Source: Clostridiales bacterium (GTDB lineage: Bacteria > Bacillota > Clostridia > Oscillospirales > Ruminococcaceae). From it: 64,000 nucleotides of DNA. A program made the position numbers and the translations under genes. Positions 1-7,462 of the stretch are shown one piece after another; position 1 is the stretch's first letter; every line of letters starts with the position of its first letter. Location: contig QAMM01000016.1 of the NCBI GenBank assembly GCA_003150405.1, positions 30,973 through 94,972 of the forward strand, read 5' to 3'. The notes under the pieces were generated by a model, which worked only from the letters and a program-made list of their open reading frames with translations, did not search any database and was not told the origin of the DNA.

Positions 1-2
1 TT

Positions 3-227
3 GTTTGGTATGCGGCACTGCTGCTGTACGGCCTTGCCACCGAACAGCTCGGCAGTATGGGTGAAACGGTCGGCTGGATCCTGTTCAATGCGCTGGCATT
101 GGTGATTTCTTCCGGAATTGGCATCCTCATCGGCGAATGGAAACAGAAGCACCGGACCCGCCGCATTCTGCTGTGCGGCAACGGCTTGCTGATTATTGCG
201 TGGTTCTGCCTTGCATTTGTCCAGTAA
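3..227 (+). CDS. RhaT-like L-rhamnose/proton symporter, C-terminal fragment
   Basis: The reading frame is open from the left edge and ends with TAA at 225-227; about 74 residues are visible. Two hydrophobic segments flank a short basic loop: one segment of the type GWILFNALALVISSGIGILI, then GEWKQKHRTRR, then a last hydrophobic stretch ending in AFVQ. This layout, with the G-E-W-K motif between the last two helices, resembles the C-terminus of the RhaT family of DMT-type sugar transporters. The downstream fucosidase starts 45 bp later, so the two may share a transcript for deoxysugar uptake and use. The family call rests on a short fragment, and another DMT transporter remains possible. Confidence 0.6.
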   Translation, partial: VWYAALLLYGLATEQLGSMGETVGWILFNALALVISSGIGILIGEWKQKHRTRRILLCGNGLLIIAWFCLAFVQ

Positions 228-272
228 CACCACCTGTGGGTGGAAAATCAATACAGCAAAAGGAGTGGAACA

Positions 273-1775
273 ATGAGTAAAAAAGAGCATTATCAGGAAA
301 AGATCGACCGCTATTTGAAGCAAATTGACGAGGTCATCGCAAAGGGGCCTTACAAGGCGGATTGGGCCTCCTTAACCGGTATGGAGGTTCCGGACTGGTT
401 TCGCCGGGCGAAATTCGGTATCTTTATCCACTGGGGGCTGTACAGCGTGCCCGCCTTCAGCAATGAATGGTATTCCAGAAAGATGTATGAGCAGGGAACT
501 CCAGAATATCAGCACCATTTGGAGACCTATGGTCTGCACAAGGAGTTCGGTTATAAGGATTTTATCCCACTGTTTACGGCGGACGCCTTTGACCCGGAAG
601 CCTGGGCTGACCTGTTTGAAAGCGCGGGAGCCAAATACGTCGTACCAGTTGCGGAACACCACGACGGGTTCCAGATGTACGCCAGTGAATTATCCGACTT
701 CAATGCGGTTGATATGGGCCCAAAACGGGATATTGTGGGTGAGTTAAAAGCTTCCCTTGAAAAAAGGAAGCTGCTGCTCGGCGTTTCCAGCCACCGCGCG
801 GAGCACCTGTGGTTCATGGGGCCGGGCCGGGCATTTGACAGCGATGTCAAAGACCCGCAGGAGCCGGGTGACTTCTACTGGCCCGCGCTTGCCGAACAGC
901 CGGAAGTGCTGGAGGACGTCTGCGCAAAGCCCTATGCAGATGAAATGTTTCTCAACGACTGGCTGGTGCGCACCTGCGAACTTGTCGACCGGTACCGCCC
1001 GCGCATCCTGTATTTTGACTGGTGGATTCAGCATGAATCCTACAAGGAGCACCTCAAAAAAATTGCGGCGTATTACTACAACCGCGGGCTGGAATGGGGC
1101 ACACCGACCGCCATCTGCTATAAGCATGAGGCGATGGCCTTTGGAAGCGGCATTGTCGACATTGAGCGCGGCAAGTTTGCCGACAGCAAGCCATACTATT
1201 GGCAGACCGACACCGCCATCGGCTGGGATTCCTGGTGCTACACCACCGGCAATCGTTACAAGACCGGCCGTGAGCTGGTGTGCTATCTGGTGGATGTCGT
1301 CAGCAAAAACGGCAACCTGCTGCTCAATGTCGGTCCGAAGGCAGACGGTTCTTTTGCCCCGGAGGATGCCAAAGCCCTCAAAGAGATTGGCGCGTGGCTG
1401 AAGGTGAACGGAGAAGCCGTTTATGACAGTAAACCGTGGCGCTTTGCTCAGGAGGGACCGACCAAAGAGGCGGAAGGCAAATTCAGTGACGGCGTAGTCG
1501 ACTATACACCGGAGGATTTTCGCTTCACCGCCGGGAACGGATGCATTTATGCCATCTGCATGGACTGCCCTGCGGACGGGGCGTTTACCGTAAAATCGCT
1601 TGCCGCAAACAGCGATCACAACGGTTCCGGCTTTCAAGGGCTAATCATCGGGGTGGAGGCGTTAGGGCATCCCCAAATCTCAGCCGGTTTCCGGCAGGAT
1701 GAAACCGGACTTCATGTTTCGGTGCCGGGAATTGCCAGTGATTTCCCAGTGGTTTTAAAGGTTCGGATGAAATAA
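273..1775 (+). CDS. Alpha-L-fucosidase, GH29
   Basis: Predicted to release alpha-L-fucose from oligosaccharides or glycoconjugates by the retaining GH29 mechanism. The 500-residue protein has the family's N-terminal (beta/alpha)8-like part: WFRRAKFGIFIHWGLYSV near residue 42, AEHHDGFQMY near 128, and the expected nucleophile Asp in ILYFDWW near residue 249, followed by a small C-terminal beta domain. No signal peptide is visible, so it is probably cytoplasmic. The ATG at 273 is preferred because AAAGGAG lies 7 nt upstream; a GTG at 240 is in frame but lacks a good site. The upstream RhaT-like gene and the downstream sulfatase fit a mucin or algal/plant glycan programme. A strong terminator at 1791-1833 separates it from the sulfatase. 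Confidence 0.93.
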   Translation: MSKKEHYQEKIDRYLKQIDEVIAKGPYKADWASLTGMEVPDWFRRAKFGIFIHWGLYSVPAFSNEWYSRKMYEQGTPEYQHHLETYGLHKEFGYKDFIPLFTADAFDPEAWADLFESAGAKYVVPVAEHHDGFQMYASELSDFNAVDMGPKRDIVGELKASLEKRKLLLGVSSHRAEHLWFMGPGRAFDSDVKDPQEPGDFYWPALAEQPEVLEDVCAKPYADEMFLNDWLVRTCELVDRYRPRILYFDWWIQHESYKEHLKKIAAYYYNRGLEWGTPTAICYKHEAMAFGSGIVDIERGKFADSKPYYWQTDTAIGWDSWCYTTGNRYKTGRELVCYLVDVVSKNGNLLLNVGPKADGSFAPEDAKALKEIGAWLKVNGEAVYDSKPWRFAQEGPTKEAEGKFSDGVVDYTPEDFRFTAGNGCIYAICMDCPADGAFTVKSLAANSDHNGSGFQGLIIGVEALGHPQISAGFRQDETGLHVSVPGIASDFPVVLKVRMK

Positions 1776-1790
1776 ACGGATATATGGACA

Positions 1791-1833
1791 AAAAACGCTC
1801 TTCGCTCGGTTGAAAGCGAAGGGCGTTTTGTTT
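1791..1833 (+). terminator. Rho-independent terminator after fucosidase gene
   Basis: The inverted arms AAAACGCTCTTCGCT and AGCGAAGGGCGTTTT enclose a short loop, and the right arm runs into a T-rich tail. It starts 16 bp after the fucosidase stop codon. Confidence 0.9.
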
Positions 1834-1938
1834 GTACCTGCTGCGGCAATTTGAATACGATATTGTAAAAAAGGCAACGGGTCCTGCCTATTTTGGTCGG
1901 ATTGGGCCGCCCAAGTGGAATACGGCTGTTTTTGTTCG

Positions 1939-1967
1939 TTGAATTTTTCTGCAAAGACCGATATAAT
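1939..1967 (+). promoter_or_regulatory. Promoter of the sulfatase gene
   Basis: TTGAAT at 1939-1944 and TATAAT at 1962-1967 are spaced by exactly 17 nt, matching a housekeeping sigma factor promoter. The sulfatase ribosome-binding site AAGGAGG follows at 2013-2019. Confidence 0.8.
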
Positions 1968-2029
1968 GGGGGCATGCAAAACTTTCGGGCAGGCGGTCCG
2001 GAGGTTGATTTTAAGGAGGCATTCTTGAC

Positions 2030-3367
2030 ATGAAACCCAACATCCTGTTTTTCTTTTCCGACCAGCAGCGTTACGATACACTGGGCTGCAACGGGCAGCC
2101 CCTCCCGGTGACTCCAAACCTGGACAAGCTAGCAGAAGAAGGCGTGAATTTCGACTGCGCCTTTACTCCGCAGCCGGTATGCGGCCCTGCGCGTGCCTGT
2201 ATTCAGAGCGGTCTGTACCCAACTGAAACCGGCTGCACCATCAATGGCATTGCCATGCCGGTAGGGCAGGATACCCTTGCCAAACGGATGAGCGACGCGG
2301 GTTATCGCACCGCCTATGTTGGCAAGTGGCACCTCGCGTCGGATATGCGTACTGGGCACCATTACGAACATGCGCCGGTTCCGGTGGAACGCCGCGGTGG
2401 TTACAGCGATTACTGGTATGTAGCCGATATGCTGGAGCTTACCTCCCACGGCTATGACGGATATGTCTTTGACGGCGACAACAACAAGGTTGAATTTAAC
2501 GGCTACCGCGCTGACTGCATCACCGACTTTGCGCTCAACTATCTCCGGGATTATGACAAGGAAGAACCCTTTTTTCTCATGATTTCCCACATTGAGCCGC
2601 ACCACCAGAATGACCGAAATGATTTTGAAGGCCCGGAGGGCAGCCGGGAAAAGTTCAAGGACTTTCAAAAGCCGGACGACCTGCCGGACGGTGTTGGCGA
2701 CTGGGAGGAATACCTGCCGGATTACCTTGGCTGTTGCAACGCGCTTGATCGAAACCTAGGACGTATCATCGACCTGCTCAAAGAAAAAGAAATGTATGAA
2801 AACACCCTGATCATTTACGCGAGCGATCATGGCTGCCATTTCCGCACCATTGACGAGCGGGAGGGCAACGGCTTTGATGATTATAAGCGCAACAGCTTTG
2901 AAAACACCATCCATGTGCCGCTGGTCCTCCGCGGACCTGGCTTCCTCGGCGGTAAGCGGGTGGAAAACCTTGTCAGCCTAATGGATCTGCCGGCCACCAT
3001 TCTGGAGGCGGGCGGCGCAGAGCGGATGCAGGGCATGCACGGCCGCGCACTTCAGGCTGTTTTTACCGGTAAGGATTGGGAAAACGCCGTCTACATCCAA
3101 ATCAGCGAAAGCTATGTCGGCCGTGCGGTGCGGACTGACCGCTATAAATATGTGTTGCACGCGCCGGGCAAAATGCCGCGGCAGGAAGCGGACAGCGATT
3201 TTTATGAAGAGAAATACCTGTTTGACCTGAAAAATGATCCGCTGGAGCGCAATAACCTCATCGCAGATCCAGCCTATGCTGGAGTGAAAAAACAGCTTAG
3301 AGAGCGCCTGCTTGCCTTTTCAAAGGACGCAGGCGAGATCATTCTGGAAATTAAGGAAATCAAATAA
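2030..3367 (+). CDS. Type I (formylglycine) sulfatase, arylsulfatase family
   Basis: Predicted to hydrolyse sulfate esters on glycans. The 445-residue protein starts MKPNILFFFSDQQRYDTLG, containing the conserved metal-binding Asp, and has the maturation signature C-G-P-A-R with the cysteine near residue 51, which is converted to formylglycine. Other family landmarks are GKWHLA and ASDHG (metal-binding Asp-His). No signal peptide is seen, so it is probably cytoplasmic and acts on imported sulfated sugars. The start has AAGGAGG 10 nt upstream. Its probable activator, an anaerobic sulfatase-maturating radical SAM enzyme, is the convergent neighbour at 3566-4678. The exact substrate cannot be read from sequence. 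Confidence 0.93.
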   Translation: MKPNILFFFSDQQRYDTLGCNGQPLPVTPNLDKLAEEGVNFDCAFTPQPVCGPARACIQSGLYPTETGCTINGIAMPVGQDTLAKRMSDAGYRTAYVGKWHLASDMRTGHHYEHAPVPVERRGGYSDYWYVADMLELTSHGYDGYVFDGDNNKVEFNGYRADCITDFALNYLRDYDKEEPFFLMISHIEPHHQNDRNDFEGPEGSREKFKDFQKPDDLPDGVGDWEEYLPDYLGCCNALDRNLGRIIDLLKEKEMYENTLIIYASDHGCHFRTIDEREGNGFDDYKRNSFENTIHVPLVLRGPGFLGGKRVENLVSLMDLPATILEAGGAERMQGMHGRALQAVFTGKDWENAVYIQISESYVGRAVRTDRYKYVLHAPGKMPRQEADSDFYEEKYLFDLKNDPLERNNLIADPAYAGVKKQLRERLLAFSKDAGEIILEIKEIK

Positions 3368-3372
3368 TGTTC

Positions 3373-3408
3373 AAAGCGGCAGGGTGAACAATCCCTGCCG
3401 CTTTTGTA
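3373..3408 (+). terminator. Terminator of the sulfatase gene
   Basis: The perfect arms AAAGCGGCAGGG and CCCTGCCGCTTT surround an 8-nt loop, and the right arm ends in a T run. It begins 5 bp after the sulfatase stop. Confidence 0.9.
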
Positions 3409-3471
3409 TAGAGTTTTGTTTTTGTGCCGCGGTACAGAACTGCACGGTAACACCGGGAGAACCAAGAATAA

Positions 3472-3505
3472 AAGGCGCCCAGCGGATAATCCGCAGAGCG
3501 CCTTC
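3472..3505 (-). terminator. Terminator of the anSME gene
   Basis: On the minus strand AAGGCGC and GCGCCTT form the outer stem, with an inner TGCGGAT/TCCGC stem, followed by TTTTATT. It is the first hairpin downstream of the maturase gene and faces the sulfatase terminator in the convergent gap. Confidence 0.75.
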
Positions 3506-3565
3506 TGTGTCTTTTGTGTTTTGTGCCGAACTGTATTCCACATCCAATGCCGGAAAACCAGGGAG

Positions 3566-4678
3566 TTAAACCCCTTGGTATGCAAGCCCTTGCAGCCTGC
3601 GGATGGCATGGGAGAAAAACATCTGGTAAGATTTGCAGAAGTCGTTTTTTCCAAGCGGGCCGCCGTCAAAGCCATCCCGGTCGCGGCGGCACCCGCCCCG
3701 GCAGATGCTTTTCCATGGGCAGGTGAGACAGTCCGGGTGCATGGATTTGGACGCCTGCAAAAATCCGCTGTCCAGCCGCGCCTGATAAATTGCATCAAAC
3801 CCATCTTGGTTGAGATTGCCCAGCCGGTATTGGTCAAGGACGTAAAAGTCACAGGGGTAGACCGAGCCATCCGCCTCCACAACATTTTGCACCGAACAAA
3901 TTCCCATCATGCCGCAGCTTTCCGGCGGTGTGTCGCGGAGCATGAGCAGGAGGTTGTCAAAATAGCGGATGGAAACCCGCCGGCCTTTTTGAAGGTCGAG
4001 GTACCATAAATCGAATAAATCCATGAGGAATTTGCCGTAAGCCTCCGGAGTCAGCGAATAGGACTCGCCGCCGCGTTCCGCCCCGATGGCCTCCAGACAG
4101 GGGATGTACTGCTGGTAGGAAAAGCCGCTGCGGGCATAGAAGCTGTAAACCTTATGGATGTTCCGTGCAAGCTGTGCCGTCACCACCGTCAGGATATTAA
4201 AATCCGCGCCGCTCGCGCGCAAAAGCTGTGCCGCATGGGCCACCTTGGAAAAGGTTCCGCCGCCCGTATGATCCGGACGAAGTTGGTCGTGAATTTCTTT
4301 GACGCCGTCCAGCGAAAGCCCAACCAGAAACCGGTGCTTTGCAAAAAAGTCGGTCCACGCACGGTCGAGGACATAGCCGTTTGTCTGGATGGCGTAACTC
4401 ACTTTCAGACGCTTGGAGTTCCACTTCTCAACACGTTCAATGAACGCCTCAAAGAACGGCAGTCCCGCCAGGGTTGGCTCGCCTCCCTGGAAGGCAAAGG
4501 TCACCCTGCCGGTGGCAAATTCAAAGGTGCGTTGGATCAGATGTTCCATAGTTTCAGTATTCATAATGCCGTAAAAGCCTGTTTCGCGGTTTTCTGTTTC
4601 GTCACGGTAAAAACAGTACCGGCAAGCCATATTGCAGCTTCCGGACGCGGGCTTAATCAGCAGATTCATAGGTGGCAT
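3566..4678 (-). CDS. Anaerobic sulfatase-maturating enzyme (radical SAM)
   Basis: Converts the active-site cysteine (or serine) of sulfatases to formylglycine without oxygen. The 370-residue protein opens MPPMNLLIKPAS, as anSMEs do, followed by the radical-SAM cluster C-x3-C-x2-C (CNMACRYC, residues 15-22) and the SAM-binding FAFQGGEPTL. The C-terminal SPASM region shows the cysteine patterns CGMMGIC, VYPCDFY and CLTCPWKSICRGGC for two auxiliary Fe-S clusters. The frame is open further upstream to 4858, but the start at 4678 has GGAAGG about 11 nt ahead and matches the family N-terminus. It converges on the sulfatase it probably activates. Confidence 0.95.
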   Translation of the reverse strand: MPPMNLLIKPASGSCNMACRYCFYRDETENRETGFYGIMNTETMEHLIQRTFEFATGRVTFAFQGGEPTLAGLPFFEAFIERVEKWNSKRLKVSYAIQTNGYVLDRAWTDFFAKHRFLVGLSLDGVKEIHDQLRPDHTGGGTFSKVAHAAQLLRASGADFNILTVVTAQLARNIHKVYSFYARSGFSYQQYIPCLEAIGAERGGESYSLTPEAYGKFLMDLFDLWYLDLQKGRRVSIRYFDNLLLMLRDTPPESCGMMGICSVQNVVEADGSVYPCDFYVLDQYRLGNLNQDGFDAIYQARLDSGFLQASKSMHPDCLTCPWKSICRGGCRRDRDGFDGGPLGKNDFCKSYQMFFSHAIRRLQGLAYQGV

Positions 4679-4843
4679 TGGCTCACAAACCTTCCGTGTG
4701 GATTTAAAAACAGTATAGCACAACCGAAGCACAGGGACAAACCGGAGTACGAAAAAAGTGGAACGGAAGTGCAATTTTGTCGTTCTGAAACAAAGTTGTT
4801 GCTTTTTACAAAAAAGTATCTTGTTATTTATGCACAATTTATA

Positions 4844-4872
4844 TTGACAAATAAGCATAATATATATATATA
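4844..4872 (+). promoter_or_regulatory. Xylanase promoter with -10 inside the AT tract
   Basis: A perfect -35 TTGACA at 4844-4849 is followed by a 17-nt spacer and TATATA at 4867-4872. The -10 therefore lies within the dinucleotide repeat. AAGGAGG at 4968-4974 precedes the ATG at 4981. Confidence 0.65.
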
Positions 4873-4882
4873 TATATATATA
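4861..4882 (+). repeat. (TA)11 dinucleotide microsatellite
   Basis: Eleven uninterrupted TA units run from 4861 to 4882, immediately downstream of a TTGACA box and upstream of the xylanase gene. Such tracts change length by polymerase slippage; here the change would alter the promoter or initiation region. Confidence 0.95.
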
Positions 4883-4980
4883 CCATTTTTGGGGCGCTCG
4901 TGGTGGTAATGGAAACCGGTACAGAAAACAGCAGTTTGAGAGATCGGTTCATCTTTAACTGTGAGAGAAGGAGGAAAATT

Positions 4981-7032
4981 ATGCGAAGTTCTCCACTGAA
5001 AAAAAGGCTGCTCGCCCTTGTGGCGGCCTGTGCAATGGCCGTAACCTTTGTCCCGCTGACTATGGCGGCAGATATCCCGCCGGACTTTGGCCCTGTGACC
5101 TTTGAGGATCAGCAGCTGGGCCGAGCTGAACCGCGCGAGTTTGGCGAAACGGTTCAAATTGCGGCAAATCCGAGTAAAAGCGGCATTAACACCAGCGATT
5201 ACGTTGTTCAGGTAACCAACCGCAGCGTAACCCCGGACCCGTATGCGGGCGTAAAATTTAACATCAGTGAATTTATTGGCACACGCATCACCGTAACGGC
5301 AAAGGTTTATATGGGCGGCGGTCAAAATGCGTCGATCAAAGCGAATCTGGAGCAGATTGCGAGCGGCGCCTCCCAGTATGCGACGATTGCGACCTCGCAG
5401 AACGGCAATGGAACTTGGTACGAGGTTACTGGTGAATTTGAGGTCCCACCGTATATTGATCAGGCCTATTTGTACTTTGAAACCTCTGCAACCACCAACG
5501 ACTTCTATGTGGACGACGTTCAGGTTGTGGGCGCCGAGTCCCAGACCGTTTATGCGGATTATTCCGGTTATGCTTCCCTGAAAGACCTGTACGGCGATTA
5601 TTTTCTGATTGGCACCTGCACCCCGTATGCTTTACTGCGTTCGGAGGATTATGAGGGCCTTATCAGCCAGCAGTACAACAGCCTTACCAGCGAGAACGAA
5701 GCCAAGCCAGAAAACCTGCTTGATATTAACGCGTGCATAGCTGAACCGGAAAAGTACAACGAGTCTCCGGCTGTGAAGTTTGACACCATTGAGCCTACCC
5801 TGCAATACTGCCAGAAAAACGGTGTTAAATACCGCCTGCATGCGCTGGTATGGCACAGCCAGACCCCGACGGCCTTGTTCTATGAGAACTATGATACCTC
5901 TGGCAACCGGGTCAGCCCGGAATTGATGTCCAAACGCTTGGAAAACTACATCAAACAGATTCTTGAGTGGTGTGAAGAAAATTACCCCGGCGTTGTTTAT
6001 GCGGTTGACGTTGTCAATGAAGCGGCCTCTGCAGGCCAAAACAGCGAGTGGTACAGGACTTTTGGCGATTACAGCTTTATTACCAAAGCATTTGAGTATG
6101 CAGACAAATATGCTCCTGAAGATATGAAGCTGTTCTACAATGACTACGGTATGGCAAGTGCATCCAAACAGCAGAACGTTATCAACCTGCTCCGTGAAGC
6201 GAAAGAGGCGGGTTGGGTTGACGGCATTGGTATGCAGAGTCATTTGAGTGCTACGGACAACATGGATAATCATGTAAACGCCTTGAAAATTTATGCCGAC
6301 CTTGGCTATGAAATGCAGTTGACCGAGCTTGATATTACCGTTCCGTGGAGTGGAACCGAAGAAGAGAAGTTCGCCCAGCAGGCGACTGCTTACGAAAATC
6401 TGTTCCGCAACTTGGTAGAAGCGAAAAAGCAGGGTTACAACATCACCAGCGTTACCATCTGGGGTGTTGCTGATAACTTCTCTTGGAAAAATTCCCAGCT
6501 GCCAATTCTTTTCAACGCAGATTTGAGCAAGAAACCTGCCTTTGATGCGTTGGTTGCACTGGGCGAAGAGGCCAAGCTGGATGCTACTGTTTCCAATCTG
6601 CAAGCAATAGTAAATGATATGGAAGCGATGGATACAACCATGTATACCTCGGATTCCGTTGCAGCCCTGACCGATGCTGTGAACGCGGCGAAAGCCCTTC
6701 TGGCGGAAGGCGCGAACCCCACTCAAGCACAGCTCGACCAAGCGATTGCAGATATTGAAGCAGCTCAGGCCGGCCTAATTCCGAATACCCCGGAAGAGGA
6801 GAACCCTGGTGAGAATCCGGATCCCGGCGATACTCCGAACCCTGATGAGACCCCGGGTCCTGACGAGGACCCGAATCCAGATGCGTCTCCAGACCCGGAT
6901 AAGGCTCCGGATCAGGTAGAAGAACCCTCAAAGACCGGCGACAATATGCCGCTTGCTGCACTGACCGTCTTCTCTGTATGTGCGGCCGTTGCTGCTGGCG
7001 TGGTATTTGTGAAAAAGCGCCATCTCCGTTAA
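4981..7032 (+). CDS. Surface-anchored endo-1,4-beta-xylanase, GH10
   Basis: Predicted to cleave internal xylan bonds at the cell surface. The 683-residue precursor has a signal peptide (KKRLLALVAACAMAVTF, then TMAAD), a beta-sandwich carbohydrate-binding region at about 35-185, and a GH10 barrel at about 195-530. The acid/base Glu is in VVNEA near residue 347 and the nucleophile Glu in QLTELDIT near 449. A helical FIVAR-like segment (about 535-600) and a Pro/Asp/Glu-rich spacer follow. The C-terminus carries PSKTGDN, a hydrophobic helix and KKRHLR, a sortase-type signal with an atypical LPxTG. The ATG at 4981 has AAGGAGG at 6-nt spacing; an earlier in-frame GTG at 4900 lacks both site and signal peptide. 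Confidence 0.95.
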   Translation: MRSSPLKKRLLALVAACAMAVTFVPLTMAADIPPDFGPVTFEDQQLGRAEPREFGETVQIAANPSKSGINTSDYVVQVTNRSVTPDPYAGVKFNISEFIGTRITVTAKVYMGGGQNASIKANLEQIASGASQYATIATSQNGNGTWYEVTGEFEVPPYIDQAYLYFETSATTNDFYVDDVQVVGAESQTVYADYSGYASLKDLYGDYFLIGTCTPYALLRSEDYEGLISQQYNSLTSENEAKPENLLDINACIAEPEKYNESPAVKFDTIEPTLQYCQKNGVKYRLHALVWHSQTPTALFYENYDTSGNRVSPELMSKRLENYIKQILEWCEENYPGVVYAVDVVNEAASAGQNSEWYRTFGDYSFITKAFEYADKYAPEDMKLFYNDYGMASASKQQNVINLLREAKEAGWVDGIGMQSHLSATDNMDNHVNALKIYADLGYEMQLTELDITVPWSGTEEEKFAQQATAYENLFRNLVEAKKQGYNITSVTIWGVADNFSWKNSQLPILFNADLSKKPAFDALVALGEEAKLDATVSNLQAIVNDMEAMDTTMYTSDSVAALTDAVNAAKALLAEGANPTQAQLDQAIADIEAAQAGLIPNTPEEENPGENPDPGDTPNPDETPGPDEDPNPDASPDPDKAPDQVEEPSKTGDNMPLAALTVFSVCAAVAAGVVFVKKRHLR

Positions 7033-7045
7033 CTGTTTTTCCGGG

Positions 7046-7075
7046 CGGGACCGCTGATGCGGTCCCGTTCTTTTT
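7046..7075 (+). terminator. Terminator of the xylanase gene
   Basis: The arms CGGGACCGC and GCGGTCCCG surround TGAT and are followed by TTCTTTTT, 13 bp past the stop codon. Confidence 0.9.
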
Positions 7076-7095
7076 GCCACACGGTAAAAAATTGG

Positions 7096-7124
7096 TTGAC
7101 ATTATGAATTCTGCTGTATATAAT
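7096..7124 (+). promoter_or_regulatory. Promoter of the T-box/trpB transcript
   Basis: TTGACA at 7096-7101 and TATAAT at 7119-7124 are both perfect consensus hexamers at 17-nt spacing. Transcription should start near 7131, just ahead of the T-box leader. Confidence 0.92.
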
Positions 7125-7130
7125 AATGAC

Positions 7131-7410
7131 ATAAGGAAAACCGTTGAATAAGAAGAGTAGGCCAGAAAATGTGCTTACAGAGAGCCGTCGGGTGGTGTAA
7201 GGCGGCAGCGGCAGTTTGGCTGAATGGACTTATGAGGGCAGGACGAACGGCGTGTGCTCAGTAGTGCCTGACGGGAACTTCACCCGTTATCAAGGAAGCG
7301 CATATTTTGTATGCGGAGCGAGTGGGCATGTATATGCCAAGTAGGGTGGTACCGCAGAAGTGTTGAGCTTTTGTCCCAGTGAAAACTGTGACAAAGGCTT
7401 TTTTTATTGC
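7131..7410 (+). ncRNA. T-box riboswitch leader, probably tRNA-Trp responsive
   Basis: The conserved T-box segment GGGTGGTACCGC is at 7344-7355, and an AGTA motif typical of the base of stem I is near 7156. The likely specifier is TGG (Trp) at 7225-7227 in the context GAATGGAC. The transcript ends in a terminator formed by GCTTTTGTC and GACAAAGGC followed by seven T (about 7367-7407). Uncharged tRNA would pair with the T-box and favour the antiterminator. The gene downstream is a tryptophan synthase beta-type enzyme, which agrees with the Trp specifier; the secondary structure was drawn by eye only. Confidence 0.88.
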
Positions 7411-7462
7411 TTTTGTCCCTAGTCCGTTTGATGCAGCATAAACCAAAGGAAAGGTGAACAAC

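Larger units (their letters stand above)
4679..4980. other. Divergent intergenic region, anSME / xylanase
   Basis: These 302 bp separate divergent genes. They contain the xylanase promoter and the (AT)n tract described separately, and presumably the maturase promoter, which I could not fix with confidence. Confidence 0.6.

Noticed and set aside
744..1637. 297-codon minus-strand frame inside the fucosidase gene
   Set aside because: It has no ribosome-binding site or protein motifs and is a shadow of the GH29 coding strand.
5632..6741. 369-codon minus-strand frame inside the xylanase gene
   Set aside because: It lies entirely within the GH10 coding sequence with no recognisable domain.
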